The position numbers and the translations under genes were made by a program. From Paenibacillus faecalis (GTDB lineage Bacteria; Bacillota; Bacilli; Paenibacillales; Paenibacillaceae), in the NCBI RefSeq assembly GCF_900289175.1, contig NZ_LT985747.1, positions 2,379,708 to 2,443,707 of the forward strand: a DNA stretch of 64,000 nucleotides. Reading direction: 5' to 3'. Positions 17,487 to 25,071 of the stretch are shown here, piece after piece; the stretch's first letter is position 1; each line of letters opens with the position of its first letter. Below the pieces are notes generated by a model that did no database searches, was not told where the DNA came from, and saw nothing but the letters and a program-made list of their open reading frames with translations.

Positions 17487-18011
17487 TTATTCGCGCTCTA
17501 CAGGAATTTGATTGACCTTTGCAAATTGCTCAAGTCTTTCCCCCATAGCATCGGTATCATAACGGTTAATCAGTCGTGAAAACACCCAGTTTCCGCCACG
17601 CCCTTTATTTTCGATCACTACAGAACCTTTCAAAATTCTAATTTTCGAAATTTCCGATGCCATCAGATTTCGTTCACGATTATATTTCATCGTCGATACC
17701 GTGCTGCGTCCCACTTTCAAATAAGGCTTGCGCAAAAAGATCATTAAAGCTAGCAAAATATATAAGCCAACTCCAAACCAGGTTATGGTCTGACTGCCCT
17801 CGGTCACTCCTGGAGTCAAGACCCCAAGCATTGCATAAAGCGCGCCTAGTGCAATCAGGACAAATGGCAGTACGTATTTACGGCCCTTGAACACATCTCC
17901 ATCACTGGTTGGTGTAGTGCCTGTTCCAAGCACCGGCTGTCCCTGCTTCTTACGCTGTTTGTTAAGCTGGGACATATTCTTGCTGACTTTTCTTTCCCAT
18001 GAACGAGACAT
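17487..18011 (-). CDS. membrane protein with PH-like C-terminal domain
   Basis: A 174-residue protein. Residues 1-40 are basic and polar, two transmembrane helices follow (about 45-65 and 75-93: VLPFVLIALGALYAML and TWFGVGLYILLALMIFL), and a C-terminal soluble part of about 80 residues (LKVGRSTVSTMKY to the end) looks beta-rich, similar to short bacterial PH-like domains. I do not recognise a named family. It lies between the DUF896 gene (78 bp) and the HAD gene (48 bp) on one strand. Confidence 0.65.
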   Translation of the reverse strand: MSRSWERKVSKNMSQLNKQRKKQGQPVLGTGTTPTSDGDVFKGRKYVLPFVLIALGALYAMLGVLTPGVTEGSQTITWFGVGLYILLALMIFLRKPYLKVGRSTVSTMKYNRERNLMASEISKIRILKGSVVIENKGRGGNWVFSRLINRYDTDAMGERLEQFAKVNQIPVERE

Positions 18012-18088
18012 GAGTCTCCCCCTCTTCGCTGAACTTCAATTTTTATAAGATCACTTATCCGGTAAGCAAATGTGTAAATGGGCAATGC

Positions 18089-18289
18089 CTAATGTTTCAA
18101 ACCTGTACCGTTCTGGTCATCATCAACCCATTCAATTGAATCCAATTGCTGCCGGAAATTTTTACGGAAATTATTAAGATAGGCTTTACGAAGCTCGGAG
18201 CGCTCTTTCAGTTCCTCCTTCGTTAACCCTTCATTTTTGTTCTTTCTAGCCAGAACGTTTATGCGTTCTACCAAAGCATCAATATCCAT
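18089..18289 (-). CDS. ynzC: DUF896 family protein (YnzC-like)
   Basis: A 66-residue cytosolic helical protein of the UPF0291/DUF896 family, known from B. subtilis YnzC, which lies in the SOS-regulated yneA-yneB-ynzC operon. Family features are RINVLARKNKNEGLT and the EELKERSELRKAYL helix hairpin, then FRKNFRQQLDSI. GGAGGCGAAGTA precedes the start. It is downstream of the yneA-like gene with 254 bp between, where yneB would be in B. subtilis; no yneB is present here. SOS control through the yneA promoter is possible if transcription passes the hairpin repeat at 18332. Confidence 0.88.
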   Translation of the reverse strand: MDIDALVERINVLARKNKNEGLTKEELKERSELRKAYLNNFRKNFRQQLDSIEWVDDDQNGTGLKH

Positions 18290-18331
18290 TACTTCGCCTC
18301 CAATAAAAAATTCACTACTAACTTAGTCACG

Positions 18332-18402
18332 CAAGAAGAAACGCCATCGGCACCGATTTAAAAAAAGGCGCGGCGTTTCTCGAGAATATAAGCCAAGTAT
18401 AC
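18332..18402. repeat. hairpin repeat element, copy 1
   Basis: A left arm CAAGAAGAAACGCC, a GC-rich loop and a right arm GGCGTTTCTCGAGAA, followed by a conserved tail ending CAAGTATAC. A second copy with the same arms and tail lies at 27542. It is intergenic between ynzC and the yneA-like gene. Confidence 0.65.
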
Positions 18403-18543
18403 AATATGAAATTTATACTTCCTTATATTTTCAAAGGAACTTGTCAAAAAGTTCTCTCCTAAACTAAGCTCGTTCATACGATTCTTCATATTATATCATT
18501 AATTTAAAAGATAATAAATTCCCGAAAGAAGTGCTTACTGTTC

Positions 18544-18915
18544 TTACCAAAGAGGGAGTGACAGTACATCTCCGGCCTGAATGTCCAATCCCTTCAGCTC
18601 ATTAGCTTCCCTGATCGAACTGATATATACCCTAGTGTCCATCTTCTCTGGCTTGTGGGCAACTGCAATGCTCCAAAGCGAATCACCAGGCTGAATAATA
18701 ACGTTCTTCTCTGCCCTAGGTTCTTCCACTTCACCTGCAAAAACTGAAAAAGCACCTGTGCATCCCAAAACAACAATCATCAAAATAAGCAGAGATTTAC
18801 CTGCTCGTGTCTGAATTCCATCTATTATACGATGCCATAAAGAAACTTGGTTGTGTGTCTCTTCTTGAAGCGGTTCTTCGTAAATACTGCGGTATGTAGT
18901 ATATCTCAACATCAT
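18544..18915 (-). CDS. yneA: YneA-like LysM cell-division suppressor
   Basis: Likely the SOS-induced division inhibitor that blocks septation while DNA is damaged. From the start chosen, about 123 residues: a cytosolic N-terminus, one transmembrane helix (SLLILMIVVLGCTGAFSVF), then an external LysM domain beginning VIIQPGDSLWSIA and ending GDVLSLPLW. A longer frame opens at 18966, but that ATG lies inside a LexA box and upstream of the likely transcription start, so it cannot be used. GGGAG with 6-nt spacing favours the ATG at 18915. It is divergent from lexA. Confidence 0.85.
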   Translation of the reverse strand: MMLRYTTYRSIYEEPLQEETHNQVSLWHRIIDGIQTRAGKSLLILMIVVLGCTGAFSVFAGEVEEPRAEKNVIIQPGDSLWSIAVAHKPEKMDTRVYISSIREANELKGLDIQAGDVLSLPLW

Positions 18916-18950
18916 CACCATCTCCCAAACAAGTGTTCTGTTACGAAAAT

Positions 18951-18979
18951 AATATAACACGAACATTTGTTTGTTTCAA
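18951..18979 (-). promoter_or_regulatory. promoter of yneA-like gene
   Basis: On the minus strand -35 TTGAAA and -10 TATATT are separated by exactly 17 nt. A LexA box fills the spacer, so LexA binding would block RNA polymerase. Confidence 0.75.
18960..18973. promoter_or_regulatory. LexA box 1
   Basis: CGAAC-ATTT-GTTTG, one mismatch to the Bacillus consensus CGAACN4GTTCG, placed within the yneA promoter spacer. Confidence 0.75.
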
Positions 18980-18988
18980 TAGTTTTTG

Positions 18989-19002
18989 CGAACGGTTGTT
19001 CG
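18989..19002. promoter_or_regulatory. LexA box 2 (perfect)
   Basis: CGAAC-GGTT-GTTCG, a perfect Bacillus-type SOS operator in the lexA/yneA divergent region, between the two promoters. Confidence 0.9.
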
Positions 19003-19021
19003 TGATGTTTAGAACTTATGT

Positions 19022-19050
19022 TTGTGCGAACGGAGGTTCTATGTTATAAT
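19022..19050 (+). promoter_or_regulatory. lexA promoter
   Basis: -35 TTGTGC and -10 TATAAT with a 17-nt spacer, on the plus strand. LexA box 3 occupies the spacer, giving autoregulation. Confidence 0.75.
19027..19040. promoter_or_regulatory. LexA box 3
   Basis: CGAAC-GGAG-GTTCT, one mismatch to consensus, inside the lexA promoter spacer. Confidence 0.8.
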
Positions 19051-19084
19051 TTTTCCAAAAGTTATTAAATGGGGTTGATACGGA

Positions 19085-19711
19085 ATGTCGAAGATATCCA
19101 GCCGCCAGCAGGCGATTTTGGAATTTATCCGCAATGAAGTTCGAAGCAAGGGCTACCCGCCTTCTGTGCGAGAAATCGGTGAAGCTGTCGGACTGGCTTC
19201 CAGCTCAACAGTACATGGTCATCTGGATCGTTTGGAAAAGAAAGGCCTCATTCGTCGTGACCCTACGAAGCCGAGAGCGATCGAGCTTCTCGGACAAGAA
19301 GAATCGGAGAACAGCAATTTATTTACACATACCATTTCGAGAGTTCCTGTCGTTGGAAAAGTTACTGCCGGTGTTCCGATCACAGCTACTGAGAATATCG
19401 AAGACTATTTCCCGCTCCCGCAGCATTTTGTAGGGGACAGCAAAGTCTTTATGCTAACTGTTATAGGGGACAGTATGGTTGAAGCAGGAATTTATAATGG
19501 GGACTACGTAATTGTGCGTCAGCAGCAAACCGCAGACAACGGTGACATCGTCGTAGCTATGACAGAAGAAGATGAAGCCACTGTTAAAACTTTTTATAAA
19601 GAGAAAGATCACATCCGCCTCCAGCCAGAGAACCCGATGTATGAACCTCTTCGTTTAAACCATGTCACCATACTGGGGAAAGTCATTGGTGTATTTAGAG
19701 ATATTCATTAA
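19085..19711 (+). CDS. lexA: SOS repressor LexA
   Basis: A 208-residue repressor of the SOS regulon. The N-terminal winged helix (1-70) contains the recognition part [15 protein letters not shown]. The C-terminal S24 domain has the self-cleavage site Ala95-Gly96 (VTAGVP), nucleophile Ser130 (GDSMVEAG) and catalytic Lys168 (EATVKTF). RecA-stimulated cleavage would release the yneA-like and lexA promoters and the SOS-box gene at 22.6 kb. GGGG lies about 10 nt before the ATG. A hairpin terminator follows. Confidence 0.97.
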   Translation: MSKISSRQQAILEFIRNEVRSKGYPPSVREIGEAVGLASSSTVHGHLDRLEKKGLIRRDPTKPRAIELLGQEESENSNLFTHTISRVPVVGKVTAGVPITATENIEDYFPLPQHFVGDSKVFMLTVIGDSMVEAGIYNGDYVIVRQQQTADNGDIVVAMTEEDEATVKTFYKEKDHIRLQPENPMYEPLRLNHVTILGKVIGVFRDIH

Positions 19712-19731
19712 GAATTGTCTCGTCTCAGAAT

Positions 19732-19777
19732 AAAGGTTATCGTCTTGTATTTATTGAACAAGAGGTAACCTTTTTTT
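19732..19777 (+). terminator. lexA terminator
   Basis: Arms AAAGGTTA and TAACCTTT with an inner CTTGT/ACAAG stem, followed by seven T residues on the plus strand. Confidence 0.85.
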
Positions 19778-19987
19778 ATCTGGTAGTTTGCAGGAAAGTA
19801 CTCTTAGGGAGAAGGAAAAACAAAAGTCGATACTTTATTACATTGCATGGAACTAAAGGAGAAATTATGAAACTTTAATTTTTTTAATTCGTATATATAA
19901 GGATATAGAAATTAGTATAACTGATGTTATAACGAATGAATACATGTTAAAATTTTATATAAAATATAAATAAAGGAGGTGTCAAAT

Positions 19988-20170
19988 ATGCCTACAGATG
20001 TTATTACCTTCGTAGCTATAGTTTCCATTGTTATTTGGATTGCGGCGACCAGAGAGCTTGTAAAATCTTCAAAAGAGAAGGACGGACGGAAAATAATCAC
20101 TTTAATGTCTGCTGGTTCCTTATCGACACTAATAATCACCATTTCACTTTTTCAAAATATCCAATTCTAA
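19988..20170 (+). CDS. small two-helix membrane protein
   Basis: A 60-residue protein from the ATG at 19988, which follows AAAGGAGGTG with 7-nt spacing; a GTG nine bases earlier lies within the Shine-Dalgarno sequence. Two hydrophobic segments (VITFVAIVSIVIWIA and ITLMSAGSLSTLIITISLF) flank a highly charged loop KSSKEKDGRK. No family is recognised. The segment is AT-rich and a terminator lies 96 bp downstream. Size and topology would suit a small regulator of a membrane complex or a type I toxin, but neither is shown. Confidence 0.65.
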   Translation: MPTDVITFVAIVSIVIWIAATRELVKSSKEKDGRKIITLMSAGSLSTLIITISLFQNIQF

Positions 20171-20265
20171 AAATTATGGTATATAGCAAACTAATGCATA
20201 GAGGAGTGTGTGTCGGAAGTTTTTGTAAACCTCCACAATCAAGTGCGTTAGTAGGACAGGAATAG

Positions 20266-20299
20266 AGGAAACCTTATTATAATGGGTTTCCTTTTATTT
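20266..20299 (+). terminator. terminator after small membrane protein
   Basis: AGGAAACC/GGTTTCCT stem with a 10-nt loop, followed by TTTTATTTTT on the plus strand. Confidence 0.75.
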
Positions 20300-20334
20300 T
20301 TCGCAAATTATCAACATCAAATTTTAACAGAGCC

Positions 20335-20405
20335 ATATTTTAAGAACCACAGGAACGTGACAGGCATCGAAGTTTCGTCTGCGCTAAGGAAGGGTGGCAA
20401 AAAAG
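20335..20405 (+). repeat. 70-bp repeat, copy 1
   Basis: Shares about 87% identity with 20741-20810, in direct orientation. Half of the differences are silent in the frame that reads HRNVTGI and ALRKGGKK, so it is probably a decayed coding fragment. The two copies bracket the small gene at 20537-20713. Confidence 0.65.
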
Positions 20406-20536
20406 TGTGGTCAGCGAGTATGAAGTGCAGGAAATCAATGGTCCCTCGGGATCGGCTGGGTAAGTTGGTTGTACAGAAGCATCAGAACAAGTGGAAATGT
20501 AGGGCCTGATTTAAAGGAAGTGATTCAGCGTTCAGA

Positions 20537-20713
20537 CTAATCTTTTTTCTTGACTCCTTTTACGATAAGAAAAAGCAGTGAAGCCCAGAATAACATTTCT
20601 GCTATATTTACAAATAATTTGATACCTTCACCCTGATCTTTGATGCCAAACAAAATATGAATTAATGACACGAAGCCTGAAATGACCAATATAATAAACG
20701 AAATTAAATACAT
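20537..20713 (-). CDS. small two-helix membrane protein
   Basis: A 58-residue frame with ATG at 20713 preceded by AAGGAGATCGTC, an excellent ribosome binding site, and TAG at 20537. Two hydrophobic helices are predicted: LISFIILVISGFVSLIHILF and MLFWASLLFLIVKG. They are joined by GIKDQGEGIKLFVNIAE, and the tail is basic (KKKD). No family is recognised. It is flanked by two direct copies of a 70-bp repeat and is on the opposite strand to its neighbours. The strong ribosome binding site and clean two-helix pattern make it a convincing gene in spite of its length. Confidence 0.7.
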   Translation of the reverse strand: MYLISFIILVISGFVSLIHILFGIKDQGEGIKLFVNIAEMLFWASLLFLIVKGVKKKD

Positions 20714-20740
20714 GACGATCTCCTTATTTTAACTTTAAAT

Positions 20741-20810
20741 ATATTTTGAGTACCACAGGAACGTGACAGGCATCAAAGTCTCGTATGCTCTAAGGAGGGG
20801 CGGAAAAAAG
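20741..20810 (+). repeat. 70-bp repeat, copy 2
   Basis: Direct copy of 20335-20405, with eight substitutions and one single-base gap by eye. It abuts the truncated methyltransferase that begins at 20843. Confidence 0.65.
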
Positions 20811-20842
20811 CACCTACACCTCTTTGGCCAAGGAGCCTGTAA

Positions 20843-21568
20843 AAGGCTGTTTCTACGGAAATTATTGAAAAAAGTAAATCAGGCGATTGGGAGATTACCG
20901 TAACGTCAGGAAAACCTGTACCGAGAAGTTGGTTTCCAGAGTCATTGGTAGGTATAAAAATCTTATGCTTAGCTTCTGGCGGAGGTCAACAAGGTCCAAT
21001 ATTAGCAGCGGCAGGAGCTGATGTTACTGTTACCGACATTTCCAAAAAACAATTGGAACAGGATGCATTTGTCGCAAAACGAGATGAATTGAATTTAACA
21101 ACGGTTCAAGGTGATATGTCTGATCTCTCTAATTTTGCAGATGGAGAATTTGATATGGTTATAAATCCTGTTTCAAATCTTTTTGTAAAAGATGTTCGTC
21201 CTGTATGGAAAGAAATATCACGAGTGTTAAAAGATAAAGGAGTTCTTATTTCTGGCTTTACAAACCCACTCCTATTTATTTTTGATGATGAAGAAGATAT
21301 GAAGGGAAACTTAGTGGTTAAAAACTCTATTCCGTCATCATCCATGGATAACCTGACAGAAAAAGAGATTGAAGAATTTATGAAATCAAATAAAACAATT
21401 GAATTTGGACATACATTAGAGGACCAAATTCAAGGACAGTTTGACGCAGGATTTATAGTCAATGGCCTATATGAAGATGATTTTGGTGGCAGTAGACCGT
21501 TAGATAAATATATAAAATGTTTTATTGCGACAAAAGCTATCAAGATTAATATTGATAAAATCATGTAG
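20843..21568 (+). pseudogene. N-terminally truncated class I SAM methyltransferase
   Basis: Homology to a small-molecule-type class I methyltransferase is readable from 20843 (KAVSTEIIEKSKSGDW) through the SAM site LCLASGGGQQGP, VTVTDISKKQLEQD and VQGDMSD to the C-terminus, TKAIKINIDKIM. The family normally has about 25 further N-terminal residues, but here an in-frame TAA (20840-20842) and a 70-bp repeat replace them. The only start left is a TTG at 20945, giving 207 residues without the PRSWFP region and with no evident ribosome binding site. I therefore call it a truncated gene, although a shortened protein could still be made. Confidence 0.65.
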
Positions 21569-21736
21569 GTAACGCAATTTTGTGTCGCCATTTTCACAGA
21601 ACTAACAGTGTCGTTGTTGAAGTGAAAGGACAAATTATATGACTAATATGTTATATTCTTTAATTTATCTCTTTCAATTTTGGTCTTGAGAAAGCATATT
21701 ATCTCTCCCTTTTATTCAACAATCGCCACCATTACT

Positions 21737-22131
21737 TTAAGCATATGAATTAACTATTTTTATACCAAAGGCTAGCCATCTTCCATCTATGTCTTCAACT
21801 ACAAATTCTTTATTATTGTAATCCGTATTATCTAATGAACGGACTATTTTAACATTAGAGTTGAGGAACTCTTCTTGAAGTTCTTCTTGGTTTTTTGTGA
21901 TAAGTAAGCATCATATCCATAGCCATATAATTCCCTATTCGGAATTACTTTTTGTCCGTTGGTTTTCGTTAAAATAATTTCTGTTTTATCTCGATACAAA
22001 CAAATATGAGGTTCATTCGCGTCCATATATTGAACAGCTTTAAATCCCATTTTGTGTTTGTAAAAATTAGCGATTTTTATAATATCCGGTGTTGGGAAAA
22101 TACAGTGTGACTCTAATAAATGGTATTTCAT
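21737..22131 (-). pseudogene. VOC (glyoxalase/bleomycin-resistance) family, frameshifted
   Basis: The start is good (ATG 22131 after AAGGAGAAATC). Residues 1-75 read as a VOC-fold protein: FPTPDIIKIANFYKHKMGF, HICLYRDKTEIILT and YGYGYDAYL. The frame then leaves homology near 21900, giving a Lys/Ser-rich tail and stop at 21844. The +1 frame continues the family pattern (ITKNQEELQEEF, FVVEDIDGRWLAFG) to a TAA at 21737. One base appears to be missing after the TTA codon. It is a single-frameshift pseudogene or a sequencing error; homologues bind metals and small hydrophobic ligands. Confidence 0.75.
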
Positions 22132-22254
22132 TTTGATTTCTCCTTATAAAATTTAGGGTCAGACTTTAATTTCTAAATTCTTCTTCAACTTTGTTCGTTG
22201 GTGGAGCAATCTACGAGCTTTTTAATCATTTACCTTAATATAACATCCCATAAT

Positions 22255-22436
22255 CTAAAGGGCTATCTTGCTCAACAAAAGATAAAACCCTTCATCGCCA
22301 AACTCTTCAATCCCTCGGTAATCTGAGATTTTGAGCACACGCTTCACAGCTCTATCAACCACATCTCCGGCATTTTGCGTATGCATAAGATAGTTGACCA
22401 AAACGCATAATCACTTCGCTCATGATCAGGAAGCAT
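22255..22436 (-). pseudogene. decayed gene fragment (LPDxER family), copy 1
   Basis: The frame opens at ATG 22436 with MLPDHERSDYAFW, overlapping the 3' end of the upstream small gene, and soon stops. Neighbouring frames then carry VNYLMHTQ and a DYRGIEEFGDEGF stretch. A related decayed copy at 24431-24850 has LPDRERKLL, VNYPKH and DYWILYW at matching places. The family is not recognised. Several frameshifts make it non-functional. Confidence 0.55.
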
Positions 22437-22629
22437 CCACACCACTTCCCTTAGACAATCTCCAGGACAAAATATTCTCTTCATTAAATATTCGTAGTGC
22501 GTTCGATTTTAGACACTTTGCCTTTACTCGCCCATTTTTTACTCCAAGTACTTCGATTTTTCTTTGTGTTATTTTTCCTTTACGATCTTCGTAAATGATT
22601 TCGATGATTTTCCCGATGTATTTATGCAT
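22426..22629 (-). CDS. small SOS-controlled protein, WYL-like fold fragment
   Basis: A 67-residue basic protein from ATG 22629; a longer frame from 22644 is rejected because its first codons are the ribosome binding site itself (GGAGGTGA). The sequence KIIEIIYEDRKGKITQRKIEVLGV ... RIFNEENILSW resembles the C-terminal beta-barrel of WYL-domain regulators, which also occurs as a stand-alone small protein in Bacilli. No DNA-binding domain is present. The promoter has LexA-type boxes (22675-22688 and a weaker one at 22652), so it should be induced by DNA damage. Its stop lies within the next decayed ORF, suggesting former coupling. Confidence 0.65.
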   Translation of the reverse strand: MHKYIGKIIEIIYEDRKGKITQRKIEVLGVKNGRVKAKCLKSNALRIFNEENILSWRLSKGSGVDAS

Positions 22630-22651
22630 TATGTTCACCTCCATAAATATA

Positions 22652-22665
22652 GGAACGTTCGTTTG
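22652..22665. promoter_or_regulatory. weak second LexA-like box
   Basis: GGAAC-GTTC-GTTTG, two mismatches to CGAACN4GTTCG, located just downstream of the -10 where a repressor could also block transcription. Confidence 0.4.
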
Positions 22666-22666
22666 T

Positions 22667-22696
22667 ATTATATGCGAACACTCGTTCTTTTATCAA
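22667..22696 (-). promoter_or_regulatory. promoter with LexA box, SOS-type
   Basis: Minus-strand -35 TTGATA, an 18-nt spacer and -10 TATAAT, directed at the gene starting 22629. The LexA box CGAAC-ACTC-GTTCT (22675-22688, one mismatch) sits in the spacer. Confidence 0.72.
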
Positions 22697-22899
22697 TAGT
22701 AAAAAGAACGGGGAACTAACGACGGTACGCTCAAAAGGCCCTGTTATGATTCGCTTACTGTATAACGAGATATTACAAGGCATTCCAGACAGAAACATCA
22801 GAGGAAGATGATAGACAACTCAATCTTGACTATACATGGCGGTATCCTGTTATACAAAAAGCACCTTAGCTACTTGGCCAAGATGCTCACACATAATAA

Positions 22900-23105
22900 T
22901 TACTCTATAACTTCAATTTTCGTAGCTTCTCCTTGAATTGGATTACTTCCTCGTATTGTCCAGTAGTCCATACTATCACCTTATCTCCTGCTTTGAGAGT
23001 ATGGTCAACTCTCTTTGTTATAAGCTTATATACATTTTTAAATCTGTATTAGATGCAACAGTAATTGTGGGCATATGGGGAGCAGAATCTTCGAAATAAC
23101 CCTTC
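22900..23105 (-). pseudogene. DUF3221-like fragment, frameshifted
   Basis: Two frames together read as the C-terminal half of a DUF3221/YobA-type secreted protein: KGYFEDSAPHMPTITV, then HTLKAGDKVIVWTTG, then SNPIQGEATKIEVIE ending at TAA 22900. The frame changes at least twice and no N-terminus or signal peptide remains. The family is known from Bacillus lipoproteins of unknown role. Upstream 22700-22899 holds a hairpin near 22857-22888 but no other clear gene. Confidence 0.5.
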
Positions 23106-23145
23106 CCTTGTTTGTTCAATGTCCACTAATAGTGATCTACCAGTG

Positions 23146-23781
23146 TTATGAAAAGTAGTTCATATTATAAGTTATTTTATATATGCTGATGTCGTCTGTG
23201 TACGTTATCCAAAAATCAGCAATCTTATCATTAACCATTTGAAACCTTAGTGCGGCAGGTGTTTCAGCGACTTTCTTTAAATTTGGACCTGTACTAATAT
23301 TGAACTTTTTGAATACTTCCTCTTCATTGCCTTCTTCAAACTTCCCACCATAATAAGTAAAACGAACAACCTCATTATCGATTATCATGAATTCATAAGT
23401 GTTATTCTCATACGAATAGTATTTTGTTTTATAGGACCTTGTTTCTGATAATTTAAAGTTGGCATCTTCAATTAATTCTGGTTCACCCATTATGGAAACA
23501 AGTTCATCGGGTGATATCTTGCTAAATTTATTCGCATCTATTATCATGCTGTCATCTTTCTCTTCATTCATGGTAACTGTATTCGTTATTGCCTTAGTTT
23601 CGTTGGCATCTATTGCTATCCCAGCTATCAAAAACACTATTGATAATAAAAACAAAAAAGATGCAATCTTAGCTTTATGACTTGAACCTTTTTTAGAAAC
23701 TTTAGCAATTGCCCATAAAACAAACATGATAATTGCCCCTGCAAGGGAAAATAACCAAAGAGTCATTATAAAATAAAACAC
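23146..23781 (-). CDS. hypothetical membrane protein with extracytoplasmic domain
   Basis: A 211-residue protein from a GTG at 23781 preceded by AGGGGGA. Two transmembrane helices (about 5-26 and 38-58) are followed by about 150 residues likely exposed outside. This part includes KISPDELVSIMGEPELIED, a stretch like the SmpA/OmlA-type small lipoprotein fold, then YYSYENNTYEFMIIDNEVVRFTYYGG. I do not recognise a named family beyond that resemblance. AT-rich like the rest of the island. Confidence 0.65.
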   Translation of the reverse strand: MFYFIMTLWLFSLAGAIIMFVLWAIAKVSKKGSSHKAKIASFLFLLSIVFLIAGIAIDANETKAITNTVTMNEEKDDSMIIDANKFSKISPDELVSIMGEPELIEDANFKLSETRSYKTKYYSYENNTYEFMIIDNEVVRFTYYGGKFEEGNEEEVFKKFNISTGPNLKKVAETPAALRFQMVNDKIADFWITYTDDISIYKITYNMNYFS

Positions 23782-24019
23782 TCGAATCCCCCTAACGGAA
23801 AATAATTACTATTATCGTACCATTACTAGGAATATACGGTCTATGGATATTTTAATTCCATCAATTAAATACATTTGTGGTAACAATCAACACGCCCATT
23901 CTGAGTCGAGTTTCTTTTCTTATATCAAGGGGAATACACATTGACCGTTATTACGTATAGTTAAATATTCCCATTTTTGATAAACTGTCTGTAATACTTT
24001 AGATATGGGGGGGATAGTT

Positions 24020-24358
24020 TTGTCGCAGTTTATGAAATTAGTTGGGGGCATTATATTTGGTGGGGGTATAATTCTAGGTATTGTTTTCGGTCTACAAGAA
24101 AGCGAAGTAGCTAAGTTACTCAAAATCGAAGAAGGCTTTCGATGGATGATTGCTCTGACTTGGTGGATCGGCGGTATCATTTCGGGATCAATATTTTTTA
24201 CAATCGGTTCTATACTTGAAATTGTTCAAGAAAACAGCGCCAGGCTTAAAGAGCTACTACATAGATCAGAACCTACCATTACAGGTGGTTCAATCGGTAA
24301 TACCAAGTCCGATTTGAGCAGCCTGAAAGGTTATACAATGAAGAAAGTACAAGATTAA
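24020..24358 (+). CDS. small membrane protein
   Basis: A 112-residue protein from a TTG at 24020, preferred because GGGGGGG lies 5 nt upstream; the ATG at 24005 would place the ribosome binding site inside the gene. Two transmembrane helices (MKLVGGIIFGGGIILGIVFGL and MIALTWWIGGIISGSIFFTIG) are followed by an amphipathic, charged tail. No family is recognised. It might be a phage-shock-like or stress membrane protein, but nothing specific supports this. Confidence 0.6.
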   Translation: MSQFMKLVGGIIFGGGIILGIVFGLQESEVAKLLKIEEGFRWMIALTWWIGGIISGSIFFTIGSILEIVQENSARLKELLHRSEPTITGGSIGNTKSDLSSLKGYTMKKVQD

Positions 24359-24430
24359 AATATTAAATAAAAGAAATAAAACTATACAGAAAACAAGCAG
24401 ATTACAATCAAGTATAATAACGGTGAAATA

Positions 24431-24850
24431 CTAAGAGGTATTCCTGAGACTTACACAGATTGAATAAATAAGTGCTCCATTGATGCTTTTGCGATTATCG
24501 ATTAACCGCCTTAGAATTGGCGGGTTTATTTTCCAATATAAAATCCAATAATCTAAAAATCCATCCTGTTGCTCCTTTGGTTTTGGTACATCCTCACCGT
24601 TTTTCATGACGACAATGCTTTGCACATCGGACTCATTTTGCCAGAGGATTGTACCCCTCTATCTCCAAACTCTTCAATCCTTGAATAATCTCAGCTCGTG
24701 ACCGACCTGTCATTTGCTCAATTAGATAAATGATGGAATCTTCCGCCGGTGTTTAGGGTAGTTGACGAGTATCCGCAGCAGCTTACGTTCACGATCTGGT
24801 AGCACTGCAACCACTATAAAACAAATTTTTCTTGAAAGCTTAATCATCAT
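24431..24850 (-). pseudogene. decayed gene (LPDxER family), copy 2
   Basis: ATG 24850 follows GAGGGAGGT closely and reads through AVLPDRERKLLRILVNYPKH, then frameshifts. The next frame continues PAEDSIIYLIEQMTGRSRAEIIQGLKSLE, and a further frame carries GFLDYWILYWK to a stop at 24431. Order and motifs match the fragment at 22255-22436, so two related genes have decayed 2 kb apart. The intact family product is not recognised; the ER-K pattern and helical content suggest a DNA-associated protein, which is only a guess. Confidence 0.55.
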
Positions 24851-25071
24851 ACCTCCCTCTGAAGGCAAGAGCTTTTGTTTGTACTGTAATAGCAAGGTTC
24901 AGGAGCTCATATATACAGTAATTCATCCGATATATTGTAATATAGGTATCAACTTATATGAAAAAAGGGGATGGGATTATATCTAAAGAGCTATAAACTG
25001 CAATAAATAATAAGAAAATGGATACATACGGAATTATCAACTATCTCTTAGACAGAAAGGATGTACTAAAT

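Noticed and set aside
20320..20410. End of an insertion sequence
   Set aside because: The sequence just upstream of the repeat has an IS-end-like look on the minus strand, but no transposase frame or matching inverted end was found.
20282..20509. 75-codon plus-strand ORF containing repeat copy 1
   Set aside because: Begins within a terminator hairpin, lacks a ribosome binding site, and its sequence is best explained by the repeat fragment.
22857..22888. Hairpin with AGCACCTTAGC/GGCCAAGATGCT arms
   Set aside because: Two mismatches and no T tract. A similar stretch at 20805 is too diverged to call a repeat family.
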